Positions 9,440 to 18,900 of a stretch of DNA of 64,000 nt are shown here, one piece after another. Under the pieces are notes generated by a model. The model worked only from the letters and a program-made list of their open reading frames with translations, was not told where the DNA came from and ran no database searches. Positions within the stretch are counted from its first letter, which is position 1. Each line of letters begins with the position of its first letter. This stretch comes from Edaphobacter sp. (lineage in GTDB: Bacteria > Acidobacteriota > Terriglobia > Terriglobales > Acidobacteriaceae): NCBI RefSeq assembly GCF_028283685.1, contig NZ_JAPWKF010000007.1, forward strand, positions 62,001 through 126,000, written 5' to 3'. The position numbers and the translations under genes were made by a program.

Positions 9440-10834
9440 GTGGATCAGATTCGAGGTGCTGCGGTGCTTGCCATAAAAAACGAAATTGACACCATTGGCG
9501 AAGAGCCCGAGAAAGACGGACAAAACTCCTCCGAATACATCAAAGAAGTGCTGACTTCCATCCTGCAGAGCCCCGGCTTCAGAGACAGTCCACAGCTGCA
9601 GAACTTGCTGCAATACGTCGTCTACGAAGTGATCAAAGGGAATGAAGATGCTCTCAAGGAGAGAATTATCGGGATGAACGTCTTTGGCCGACGTCCCGAC
9701 TACGACACGACGGACGATCCGATCGTTAGATCCCGGATGGGGCTGCTCCGGAAACGGCTCGCAAAGTATGACGAGGGGGATGAGGGCAAGCACGCTCCAG
9801 TCCAGATCGTGATCCCCAGTGGCACCTACCGCCCATCTTTCGTATTTCGGACGGCCGCCAAGAATCCAGGAACGAAAACCGTTCTCGTTGAAACAAAGAC
9901 GCCTTCGCTTTCCAGTGCGGCCTCTGAGATCGCACCCGATAGCCCCCAAACGCAGGCAGGCATGGTTCGACGGATTGGCCTGGCTGCTGTCATTCCGTGG
10001 GCGCCCGGGTGGGACCGACGTTTTAAGATTTTCACCATCGCATCCGCCGCCATGCTCCTTCTCCTTGGAACGTGGTGGTTCTTCCTGCGATCCTCGCAGA
10101 GTGAGCTCAATCTGCTATGGGCGCCGATCCTGAAAAGCAAGCAGCCGATCTATGTCTACACCGGGACGATTCCGGTCTTTGAAGAGGCATCTCCTTTCGA
10201 TGAAGCAACATCGCCGGAAGATCGGACCTCGCCGGTGCGCGTGCCCGAACCACCATCGGTGGATGCACCGGGGACAGGCCCAAACCGTGTTTTCTCATGG
10301 GGTGAGGGAATGCTTACGGGTTCCGTCTATGCCGATATACGATTAGCCGCATTTTTAAGTGGGCGCAATCGAACTCCGATCATGCGCTCCGGTGCGAACC
10401 TTCCCTATATGGATTTGAAGGGATCCCCTCTCATCCTCGTTGGCTCCTTTGATAACTATTGGACACGGGTGATGAATGAAAGCCTCCCATTTTACCTGGA
10501 TCGCGGCTTCGGGATTCGCGAGCGAGGGGGGACCCACCGGCGGTGGTTTAATCCTCTGAAAGCAGAGATGACACCGAGGATGATGGAAGATTACGCTCTC
10601 GTCTTTCGAATCATGAACTCGAAAAACGAAGCGCCGGTACTGGCTGTCGTGGGCCTTTCCACATGCGGGACGCACGCTGCAGCGAATTTCGTTACCGATC
10701 CGGTGCAAATGCGAGCACTGTCAGGCGTTCCCCGTGGCGCCCTCATGAACAAGAACATCGAGCTTGTTCTCCACGCCTCCTTGGTGAACTGCGCGCCCAC
10801 CTCGGTAGAGGTCATTGCAAGCAAGATCTGGTAA
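9440..10834 (+). CDS. Single-pass membrane regulator, DNA-binding-like N-domain plus periplasmic sensor
   Basis: The product is 464 residues. Residues 32-138 form a conserved cytoplasmic domain (core LLQYVVYEVIKG, ERIIGMNVFGRRPDYDT, DDPIVR, RKRLAKY, VIPSGTYRPSF). In many acidobacterial proteins this domain precedes TPR or cyclase-like parts and resembles a winged-helix regulator. One hydrophobic helix follows at about 186-206 (FTIASAAMLLLLGTWWFFL). The rest (about 210-464) should be periplasmic. It contains SPLILVGSFDN and ends in the same motif series as the proteins at 1-270 and 36559-37911. The start is GTG with no clear ribosome site. The gene lies upstream of, and co-oriented with, the receptor gene at 11237. 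I infer control of that receptor; it is not demonstrated. Confidence 0.75.
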   Translation: MDQIRGAAVLAIKNEIDTIGEEPEKDGQNSSEYIKEVLTSILQSPGFRDSPQLQNLLQYVVYEVIKGNEDALKERIIGMNVFGRRPDYDTTDDPIVRSRMGLLRKRLAKYDEGDEGKHAPVQIVIPSGTYRPSFVFRTAAKNPGTKTVLVETKTPSLSSAASEIAPDSPQTQAGMVRRIGLAAVIPWAPGWDRRFKIFTIASAAMLLLLGTWWFFLRSSQSELNLLWAPILKSKQPIYVYTGTIPVFEEASPFDEATSPEDRTSPVRVPEPPSVDAPGTGPNRVFSWGEGMLTGSVYADIRLAAFLSGRNRTPIMRSGANLPYMDLKGSPLILVGSFDNYWTRVMNESLPFYLDRGFGIRERGGTHRRWFNPLKAEMTPRMMEDYALVFRIMNSKNEAPVLAVVGLSTCGTHAAANFVTDPVQMRALSGVPRGALMNKNIELVLHASLVNCAPTSVEVIASKIW

Positions 10835-11236
10835 TGCCTTCTGCGGCTCCACAGTATAAAGGAGTCGCAATGTGTGCAACGCCTTCGTCTCTGAGGCGAA
10901 AAGAGATCTGCTCCCTGAAAACTTCCCCACGAGCGCCTTGCCGCGGCACTGTCGCGTAAGGCCCTTCGGTAAGCAGGCGACTCCTCGCTGCTAGAGTGCC
11001 GATGGGACTGCAGTGCACTGCCTTAATACTGCGGCGCACTAACGTGGTGTTACCGCGCATAATCACGCGGCAAGTCATCACGGGAGCATTGGTTACGATT
11101 TCTCCGATAACTGTGCGTACTGCACCACACCTGCACCATACCTGCGGATCATTGACAGCCAATCCAACCGAACCGTAGCACTTGTGAGGTTTGTAATCAC
11201 ATGCTTCATGATTCGTGTCATTTCAGGGGGTAGGAC
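10835..11236 (+). promoter_or_regulatory. Intergenic leader between regulator and receptor genes
   Basis: About 400 bases without a credible gene. It holds an imperfect inverted repeat CCGCG...CGCGG near 11057-11077, the 11-bp tandem repeats at 11120-11141, and a consensus -35 box TTGACA at 11152-11157 (the -10 is poor: TAGCAC, 18 bases on). A G-rich ribosome site (GGGGGTAGGA) lies just before the GTG start at 11237. The receptor therefore appears to have its own promoter as well as possible read-through from the regulator gene. Confidence 0.5.
11120..11147 (+). repeat. Tandem 11-bp direct repeats, candidate operator
   Basis: CTGCACCACAC is followed directly by CTGCACCATAC (10 of 11 identical) and then CTGCGG, a partial third copy. 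The period is about one helical turn, and the array ends 4-10 bases before TTGACA (11152). This is the arrangement used by activators that bind direct repeats on one DNA face. The regulator encoded immediately upstream is the obvious candidate ligand, by inference. Confidence 0.5.
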
Positions 11237-14200
11237 GTGAGATCGAAGTTGCTCATTCAAAGCTTGCGACTCAGGAGCGCAGAGAAGAATGGAACGGCAC
11301 AAACGGCGGGTCGAACCCACCGAAAAGCGACGCTTCCAGGCTATATTCTCCCCGCACTGCTTTCAATCATCATCCTAATGTCGGTTGTTCCTCAACCGCA
11401 GGCATTTGCGCAGACAAACCTCGCCAGCATCACAGGAACGGTGACTGACAGCACCGGCGCCGCACTTCCAAATGTCAGCATCAACATCCTGAACACAGAA
11501 ACCACAGCAGTGCGTATCGCCACGACGGACGCAAACGGATTCTATACGGCCCCCTCATTGAATGTCGGCTCATACCGGATCACGGCAACAGCGGCCGGAT
11601 TCAATAAGGCAGTCGTTTCGGCGTCGCTGACTTTGGGCGGTCTCAACCTTGACGTTCACATGAAGGTAGGAAATATTTCGGAAGAGATCGCGGTAAACGG
11701 ATCGTCCGGATCAGTAGCTCTCCAGACGGACAGTCATGAATTGTCCACATCCGTGGACAGTGTGCAACTGACGATGCTACCAAATAGTGGCCGCAGCCTT
11801 CTCAGCATTGCCACGCTGGGCCCGGCTGCACAGAACGGCACGGATTCTAATACTTCGGCTGGCGACCAGAGCTTTTTTGGTCAGACCGGCAACTCAGTCA
11901 TCCTCGCCGGTCTAGGCCCCAATCAGACACAGTTTCTGCAGGACGGAATCGATAACACAAACCTTCTCACGCAGACCGCAAATATCGTCGCCTCTGTTGA
12001 GGCCGCCAAAGAGGTGTCCACTCTCTACAGCAACGCTCCCGCCACCTTCCGGCAACCCGCGATCGTCAACGTTATTACCAAGAGCGGCTCCAACGACTTT
12101 CATGGAACCGTGTATGACTTCCTGCAAAATGATGCTGCAAACGCGAAAAACTGGTATGCGACATCGAAGGCGCCTCTGCGATACAACCTCTTCGGTGGCA
12201 ACCTGGGCGGCCCGATCTTCCGAAACAAGCTCTTCGGTTTCTTCGATTACTCCGGCCTGCGGAGTCATTCGTCTGGACTCTCGCAGAATCGTGTTCCAAC
12301 AGCAGCAGAGCGCCAGGGAGATTTCTCAGCTGACCCGGTCATCTACGATCCCTCAACGTACGATGTTGCAACCGGCACGTCCAATCCATTTCCGAACAAC
12401 AAGCTGCCGGCTATCAACCCATTCGCCCAGCTATGGCTGCAAAATTATCCGCTCCCGAATATGGCGCTCAACGCGAACAATGTGAACTATCAGGTGAACC
12501 TTCCCTCCATTAGCAACTATGACGAATACCTCGGCCGTGTCGATTGGAACGTTTCCAAAAAGAACCAGGTCTTTGGAACGGTAGCCAGCTACAGTAGCTC
12601 CGGCGGTGGAAACAGCATCGTTCCAGGATTTTTTGGCATCAGCATTCCGCTAAAAGGCACCAATGCTTCCATCACGGACACTTATATTCTGAATGACCAC
12701 GTCGTCAATGCCGTGAAGATTGGTTACAACCGCAGCAATCTGTTTCGTACACAGCAAGGAACCGGTGCGAACAACTACGCGGCTTATTACGGACTGAAGA
12801 ATCTTAACCCGTTGCTCGCGCAATCGACACCACCTGCGATCTCTGTCTCGAACTACACCTCGCTCGGTGATCCATACTCTCCTCAAGGCGCCATCCAAAA
12901 CCGTTATCAGTTCGCGGACCAGGTCACCTGGACACGCGGAAACCATACGTTCAGCTTCGGCGGTGAATTCATTCGGGTCCAATTCAACGGAAGCTGGGTC
13001 GTCACGAACAACGGCAATTACGGTTTCGACGGATCCGCGACATCCCAGTACGTCTCCGGAAAGCGCAGCTCGACCAATCAGGGGAATGCATTAGCCGATC
13101 TCGAACTCGGCTTCCCTGTCAGCGGTAGCGGTCTGACGGGTACCTCTGCCGGGTCGTTCCGCGAATTCGATGTCTCCGGATTCGTTCAGGACGACTGGAG
13201 AGCAACTCCCCGCCTGACCCTGAATTTCGGGTTGCGGTACGACTACGTCAATCCCCCAACCGACAAGAATGGACGCGGTGCACTCTACGTGCTGGCAGCA
13301 AATGCGAACCGGCCCGGTGCCTGGAATGCGAACTACAACGATTGGGGCCCACGAGTCGGTTTCTCTTATAAGGCGACAGATCATCTTGCTATTCGCGGCG
13401 GTTATGGCATTTACTACGCGCCGATCTTATACAACAATCTTCAGTTCATGCTTTTGTACTCGCCGAATGTGGTGGCCCAGAGCTATAACCTGAACATCCA
13501 ATCGCCGCAGAATATACAGAACCTATTTCAGGCCAATCCACCATCAGTTCCCGGCCAAGGCGGTTACTCCATCACCCCAACCCTTAAGGACACATCAACG
13601 CAGGAATGGAACCTAAACATCGAGCGAACCCTTGGTAGCAGCACGATGCTCACGGTACAGTACCTCGGCAACGTCACCCGGCACCAGTCTGCTCGCGCTG
13701 ATCTCAATCAGCCGATCGCTCTCTCTGCGGGGAATACATCTGGGAAGCTCGACGTTCGTCCTTATCCCAGCGCGGGTCCCATTGACGGCCAGCTCAACGC
13801 CTTCAGCGCGAACTACAACGCATTGGGTGTCAAGTTCGATCGAAGACTCTCCAAGGATCTCCAACTTCTCGTCAGTTATACCTGGCAGAAGGCGATGGAC
13901 AACGTGGACGGCGACAACAATAACATCCAGTCGATCTACACCCCTCAGCTGACCTACGGTCCGGCAAGCTTCAATCGTAGTCACGACCTCAACATCAGTC
14001 CGATTTACTTCCTACCCTTCGGACCCGGTAAACGGTTCGCAAACTCGAACAATATATTCAATCGTGAGCTAATTGGAGGTTGGGAACTATCGGGCCTTCA
14101 GTACGTTGCATCCGGCCAACCAATCAGCGTGACCGCGAATAACAACGCGGATACAAGCCCGAACCATGGTGTTTACGCAAATCTCACCTGCAATCCTATG

Positions 14201-14509
14201 CATGGATTCCAGCGCACGCGCTTCAACATCTTCAATCCTGCCTGTTTTGCGCAACCTGCAGCGGGCCAATACGGCACCACGCGGACAGTTGGCTCGCAAC
14301 CTCGAATTTTCTCCACGAACCTTTCCGTCTTGAAGAACTTCGCCATCAGAGAGCATCAGCTCCAATTCCGTGCAGAAGCGTATAACCTCTTCAACCATCC
14401 ACTCTTCAGCACCGGCGGCGGCGGAGTAACCTCTCCGACACTTGGCGTGGCAACTTCGCAGTCAAATAGTCCGAGGTCGATGCAGTTCGGCCTCAGGTAC
14501 TCGTTCTGA
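11237..14509 (+). CDS. TonB-dependent receptor, Oar-like with carboxypeptidase-regulatory domain
   Basis: The product is 1090 residues from a GTG start with a G-rich ribosome site. An unusually long N-terminus leads to a signal sequence ending near AFAQ (about residue 58). A carboxypeptidase-regulatory-like beta-sandwich follows (about 60-145, SITGTVTDSTGAALPNVSI). The plug domain (about 150-270) contains LPNSGRSLLSI, FLQDGIDNTN and VNVITKSGSNDFHGTVYDF. The remainder is a 22-strand barrel ending in Phe (GLRYSF), the usual outer-membrane targeting signal. Such receptors import large ligands, often glycans, using TonB energy. It lies downstream of a membrane regulator gene. Its codon use is less C-rich at third positions than the receptors at 20179 and 40625. 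Confidence 0.92.
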   Translation: MRSKLLIQSLRLRSAEKNGTAQTAGRTHRKATLPGYILPALLSIIILMSVVPQPQAFAQTNLASITGTVTDSTGAALPNVSINILNTETTAVRIATTDANGFYTAPSLNVGSYRITATAAGFNKAVVSASLTLGGLNLDVHMKVGNISEEIAVNGSSGSVALQTDSHELSTSVDSVQLTMLPNSGRSLLSIATLGPAAQNGTDSNTSAGDQSFFGQTGNSVILAGLGPNQTQFLQDGIDNTNLLTQTANIVASVEAAKEVSTLYSNAPATFRQPAIVNVITKSGSNDFHGTVYDFLQNDAANAKNWYATSKAPLRYNLFGGNLGGPIFRNKLFGFFDYSGLRSHSSGLSQNRVPTAAERQGDFSADPVIYDPSTYDVATGTSNPFPNNKLPAINPFAQLWLQNYPLPNMALNANNVNYQVNLPSISNYDEYLGRVDWNVSKKNQVFGTVASYSSSGGGNSIVPGFFGISIPLKGTNASITDTYILNDHVVNAVKIGYNRSNLFRTQQGTGANNYAAYYGLKNLNPLLAQSTPPAISVSNYTSLGDPYSPQGAIQNRYQFADQVTWTRGNHTFSFGGEFIRVQFNGSWVVTNNGNYGFDGSATSQYVSGKRSSTNQGNALADLELGFPVSGSGLTGTSAGSFREFDVSGFVQDDWRATPRLTLNFGLRYDYVNPPTDKNGRGALYVLAANANRPGAWNANYNDWGPRVGFSYKATDHLAIRGGYGIYYAPILYNNLQFMLLYSPNVVAQSYNLNIQSPQNIQNLFQANPPSVPGQGGYSITPTLKDTSTQEWNLNIERTLGSSTMLTVQYLGNVTRHQSARADLNQPIALSAGNTSGKLDVRPYPSAGPIDGQLNAFSANYNALGVKFDRRLSKDLQLLVSYTWQKAMDNVDGDNNNIQSIYTPQLTYGPASFNRSHDLNISPIYFLPFGPGKRFANSNNIFNRELIGGWELSGLQYVASGQPISVTANNNADTSPNHGVYANLTCNPMHGFQRTRFNIFNPACFAQPAAGQYGTTRTVGSQPRIFSTNLSVLKNFAIREHQLQFRAEAYNLFNHPLFSTGGGGVTSPTLGVATSQSNSPRSMQFGLRYSF

Positions 14510-14597
14510 CATTGTCTCGATGAAGACTTTGCGCGCCTGGCGATACATCGTCTCGGCGCGCACGTAATCTTCTCTGCCATCTAGACGCTGCCGAGGT
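14510..14597 (-). pseudogene. Remnant of a TPR-repeat gene
   Basis: Read leftward from 14594, one frame gives about 30 codons including GREDYVRAETMYRQARKVF. This fits the two-helix pattern of a tetratricopeptide repeat as found behind acidobacterial protein kinases (xDYxxAExxYRxA). A TAA lies just upstream in frame, and the frame runs on into the 3' end of the receptor gene before stopping at about 14463. No start codon or neighbouring repeats are left. It is best read as debris from a lost gene. The match is short, so confidence is limited. Confidence 0.35.
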
Positions 14598-14621
14598 TAG
14601 TGCTTTTTCGCGGCCTTCCTT

Positions 14622-15665
14622 ATGCTCTCTTCAGCGGCTCCCCAAGCCGATGCCCTCGGCTACAAAGACGCGGATCCTCGCCTCAATGCTCTCTACCAAC
14701 AGATTGAAACTCGTGTCGGTGCGCTGCCCAACGTCAAGGCCGCTAGCTTCTCCGCCTTCACCTTTCGCGAGGGCAGTTGGAGCTCTTCCTTTCTTGTCCC
14801 CGGAATGCCCAACAATGAAAACGTTACGGTGCATCATAATATCGTCGGCAACGGCTACTTCAAGACCATGCAGATCCCGCTCATCGCAGGACGCACCTTT
14901 TCCGCCACCGATACCGCAACTTCGCAACGTGTAGCCGTCATCAGTGAGAACATCGCAAAGACGCTCATCCCTCCCGGCAATCCCATCGGCCGCCATATCC
15001 ACATCAAAAACAACGATCCGGAGAATGAGTACGAAATCATCGGCATCGTCAAAGACGCAAAATTCGAGAGTCTGCAGGAGCGGACCGAGAACGTCAACTA
15101 TCTCTCCTACGTCCAGCAACCATGGACCTTCGGAGACTTCGAGGTCCGTTACAACGGCGATTTCAGCGACGTTTCCTCCTCAGTCCAGCAGGCGATCAAG
15201 TCGATCAACCATAATGTGCGCATCTCGCACGTCACCACACTCGATGAGCAGGTCTCGCGTTCGATGACGAACCAGCGTCTGCTCGCGCAGCTCTCGGCCT
15301 TCTTTGGCCTGCTCGCTGTCTTCCTCTCCGCCATCGGCATCTACGGCCTCATGTCCTATCTGGTCAGCCGCCGCACCAATGAGATCGGAATCCGCATGGC
15401 CTTGGGCGCCGCCAGATCGAACGTAAGCTGGCTGGTCATGCGCGAAATTCTGCTCATGGTGGTTATCGGTATCGCCATCGGTATCCCCGTGGCTGTCGCG
15501 GGAGACCGTCTCGTGGCAAACATGGTCTTCGGAATCAAAGGCACCGATCCGCTGAGCCTCACCGTGGCCGTAGTGCTTCTGCTCCTGGTCGCCTCGATGT
15601 CCGGATACTTCCCCGCAAAAAGAGCATCGAGAATCGACCCCATGGAGGCTCTGCGCTACGAGTAA
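14622..15665 (+). pseudogene. 3' half of an ADOP-type (MacB/FtsX-like) permease gene
   Basis: The 347 residues correspond only to the second half of an acidobacterial duplicated orphan permease, which is normally about 800-880 residues. Present are part of a MacB-like periplasmic domain (YQQIETRVGALPNVKAASFS, NGYFKTMQIPLIAGRTF) and the C-terminal FtsX domain. The latter has GIYGLMSYLVSRRTNEIGIR, ALGAARSNVSWLVMREI and the final FPAKRASRIDPMEALRYE. The first FtsX domain, the first periplasmic domain and the gene start are missing, and TAG closes the frame at about 14598. No ATPase partner is nearby. It may be transcribed from the receptor promoter, but the truncated product is unlikely to work as a permease. 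Confidence 0.75.
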
Positions 15666-15944
15666 TGAATACAGACTCGACCGTCAAACCGACGGTCAAC
15701 TAAGCTACGCACGGATCAGGATGTTACCCAGCGTACTAGCTGCAAGCCACACCACCTCTGGCTGTAAACCGTGTCTCTTATTTGCTCTTGTAACGGAAGT
15801 GCTGAGTACGCTCAGGAGGAAGAGACTCCACTCCGAGCTTGCGCAACCGTGAAGCGAAGGATGCCCCGGCAACTCGATTCCACCGAAGGCAGCCTCGCTT
15901 CCCTGTCGCTCTATCCCAATATCCCAGCAGCTCAACCAGTGTGA

Positions 15945-18900
15945 TTAGAAGTTGAACTTGCCAGCAAACTGCCAGTCGCGAGCGCTGTTATTTTGCTTGG
16001 TAACCTTGCCGAACGCGCTCAGGTTAGATAAGGATGTCCCCAGTCCTCCAAACTGAGTATGGTTCGTTACATTGAATGCATCGGCCTGAAACGTAAATTT
16101 CAGATTCTCCCAGATGGGAAACTCTCGCTTTAGCCCTGCATCCAGGTCATAGCTCCCAATGTTGTAAAGGTGATAGGGCGCATTTCTGTCGGCATTGCCA
16201 AAGTTATACCCCCCATTGCCGGGTGTCGCGATGAACGCGTTCGGATCGATATAAGAAACATTGTTGACGGTTGTCGCCGTCAGCCCCTTGCCGATACTCC
16301 CGTTGACACGCACGGGGCCGGTGAATGCCGGGTTATAGCTGGGGTAGCAGCTTCCCGGAGTCTGGCAGTTCACACCACTGATGGTCAGCGGAGCGCCCGA
16401 TGTCTTCGAGAAGATAAACGAGAGCTTCCATCCGCCTGTCAGGGCACGCACAATAAAATGCTGACCGCCAGGTTGATCCCGCTGCCCAAAAGGCAAGGAG
16501 TACACGCCGAAGATGTGCAGGTTATTTGGAACATTGTTCGAACTGACGGAGCGATCAATTCTGTTGGCTTCAACGGTCCCACGCCCCCCATCGATCACAT
16601 TGGATGGGATCGCGTAACCGCTGCGAGAACCGGAGATATCATCAATCGTCTTCGCAAATGTGTAGTTCAGCGTAAAGCTCAGCCCATGCCACTCGCGTTG
16701 TGCCAGAGAGATCTGCAGTGCGTTGTAGCTGCTGTTTCCAACATCACCATAGGTATCGGTCACGGCCGAATACTGCGGAAATGGCTTCAACATCTGACCA
16801 AGATTTGCAGTCGGCCCTCCATAGTTGGGATACGGAAGACCGATCCCCGGCAGAATTGCCTGGGCCTCTTGCAAATAGGTCTTGCCGGTCGCTTTATCGA
16901 CATTGTTCGGCAATTGCTTCAAAAGAGAGCCGAGTGCCTGGTACTGCGGTGCAAGTTGATTGTTGTAGTGGCCGCGCAAACCCGCAATCAGGAAATGGCC
17001 CTGATTGCCAGCGTAATCGACACTCAACGTCAGCGATTTCGTCAGCAGATGTTGCAGGCCAAAGTTCCAGCTGACCGCATATGGCGGACGACCCGAGAGA
17101 TATGGATCTGCGTAGCTCGCCGAACTTGCGACGACAGCCGCTCCGTTACCGGCGATATAGCTTCCGGCGTTGGCGCTCGCCGACTGATTGATCGTCGTCG
17201 AATACGCGGGCAAACTGGTATTCCCCAATGCAGGATTCAGGAAGAAAGCTGGCTGCTCGCCCTGATTCGAGGAAGAGAAGGCAGGACTGATGGTCAGGCC
17301 AACCTGGCCTGTTCCGTTATAGTTTCCTGCGCTTGATCCACCGACACCGCCACTGTGGGTATACATGATCGAGAACGCTCCGCGGATGACGTCTTTCGAA
17401 CTGGCCTGGTACGCAAAACCCAACCGTGGGCCCAGGTTCTTGTACCAGGTGTTCACAGTCGTCTTGCAGTTACAGGTTCCATCCCCATGCCCATAGTAGA
17501 AAATTGCTCCTGGCGAACCCGTCGCAGGATTCGCCAGCGTGGGGTTGAACCCGGACCAGCGGTTCTCGCTCTCTGTGAACGGCGTGTAGAGGTCCCAACG
17601 CAGACCAAGATTAAGCGTGAGATTTTTCGTAACCTTGAAATCGTCCTGCAGATACGGTGAAAACGCTTTATACCTGGCGCCCAGCGTAGAGAAGTTCTGA
17701 ATATATAAGGACGTTGAGTCCACGGCTCCCATCAGGAAGCTGGCAAAGGCCAGGCCGCTCTTCACATTGATATTGCCGTTTGTAAAGCCCGCAGTCGAGT
17801 AATTCGTGTACGTAAAGGTGAGAGGCTTTGAAGCACTATCTGCGGACGACTGATTGAATTGCAGCCACTGAAACGTGCCGCCAAACGTAATCGAATGACG
17901 CCCACGGATCCACTGAAACTCGTCGCCAACCGTGTAGGTGTTGACGGCCTCATGCTGTCCTGTTGGCGCGGAGAAGCCTGTCGGATTATCCACTCCTCCG
18001 GAGAAGGTCGCCCCCGGAAACGTCGTGGAAGCCTGTCCTGCCGGGAGATTGCCGATCCCCAGATTGGCGGCCGTGTCGTCCGTTCCATCGGTCAGATTCT
18101 GAATCGGCGTCGCAAAACGCGTGTACCCATAGCGAAACTGGTTGACTGCGTGTGGTGTGAATGTATATGTGTGCTTGAAGATATCGGTCGTCGTCCGCTC
18201 ATCCACATGCGTGCAGTTGGTGTAAGGATGCGGCAGAACCGAAGTCGAGCCATAATCGCAGGGGACGAACGTTTTATCGCCCGAGGTCGAGATCAGCGAG
18301 ATCTGTTGCTTATCGCTGATCGTGTAGTCCAGGCGCCCCGTAAATCCCCATACGTTATTTCCAACCGGACGACCATAGAGGTAGTTGTTCGTCAGAGCCG
18401 AGTTCGAGACCGGGGGAAGATTCTTCTCCATCGCCTGGGCAATCGAAGAGATTCTCGACGCAGGAATCACATTGCGCGTCGCTATGCCATTCTTCTGCCC
18501 CATGAATTGATAGACACATGGAACCCCGCCGCTTGCAGCGGTGCAGGACGCTGCCGTAGAAGGATCGTAGATGTTGTATCCGGTGGCAGCACTGTAGGCT
18601 GAAAAGTCACCATTCCGGGCATCGTTGGTAGGAATGGTCTGCAGCGATGGGTTCGCAACACCCGTGTAATGATAGCGATCGTAATTCACAAAGAAGAAGA
18701 GTTTGTTCTTCTTGATCGGTCCCCCTATAGACAGGGAGAGTTCATTCTGGTGCTCCGGGTTCTTCTTCGTTGGCAACGCGCTCGTACCATCGGCCCGCAC
18801 AACCGGAGCCCATGGCTGAAAGTAACCCCAGCTGTCGAAGAGCGTATTCCGGAAGAACGCGTACGCATTGCCGTGAAACTGGTTGGTGCCTTGCTTGATG

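Noticed and set aside
15666..15944. Leftward open frame between the ADOP fragment and the receptor gene
   Set aside because: No family resemblance or ribosome site. A short GACCGTC/GACGGTC hairpin at 15679-15697 lacks a U-tract.
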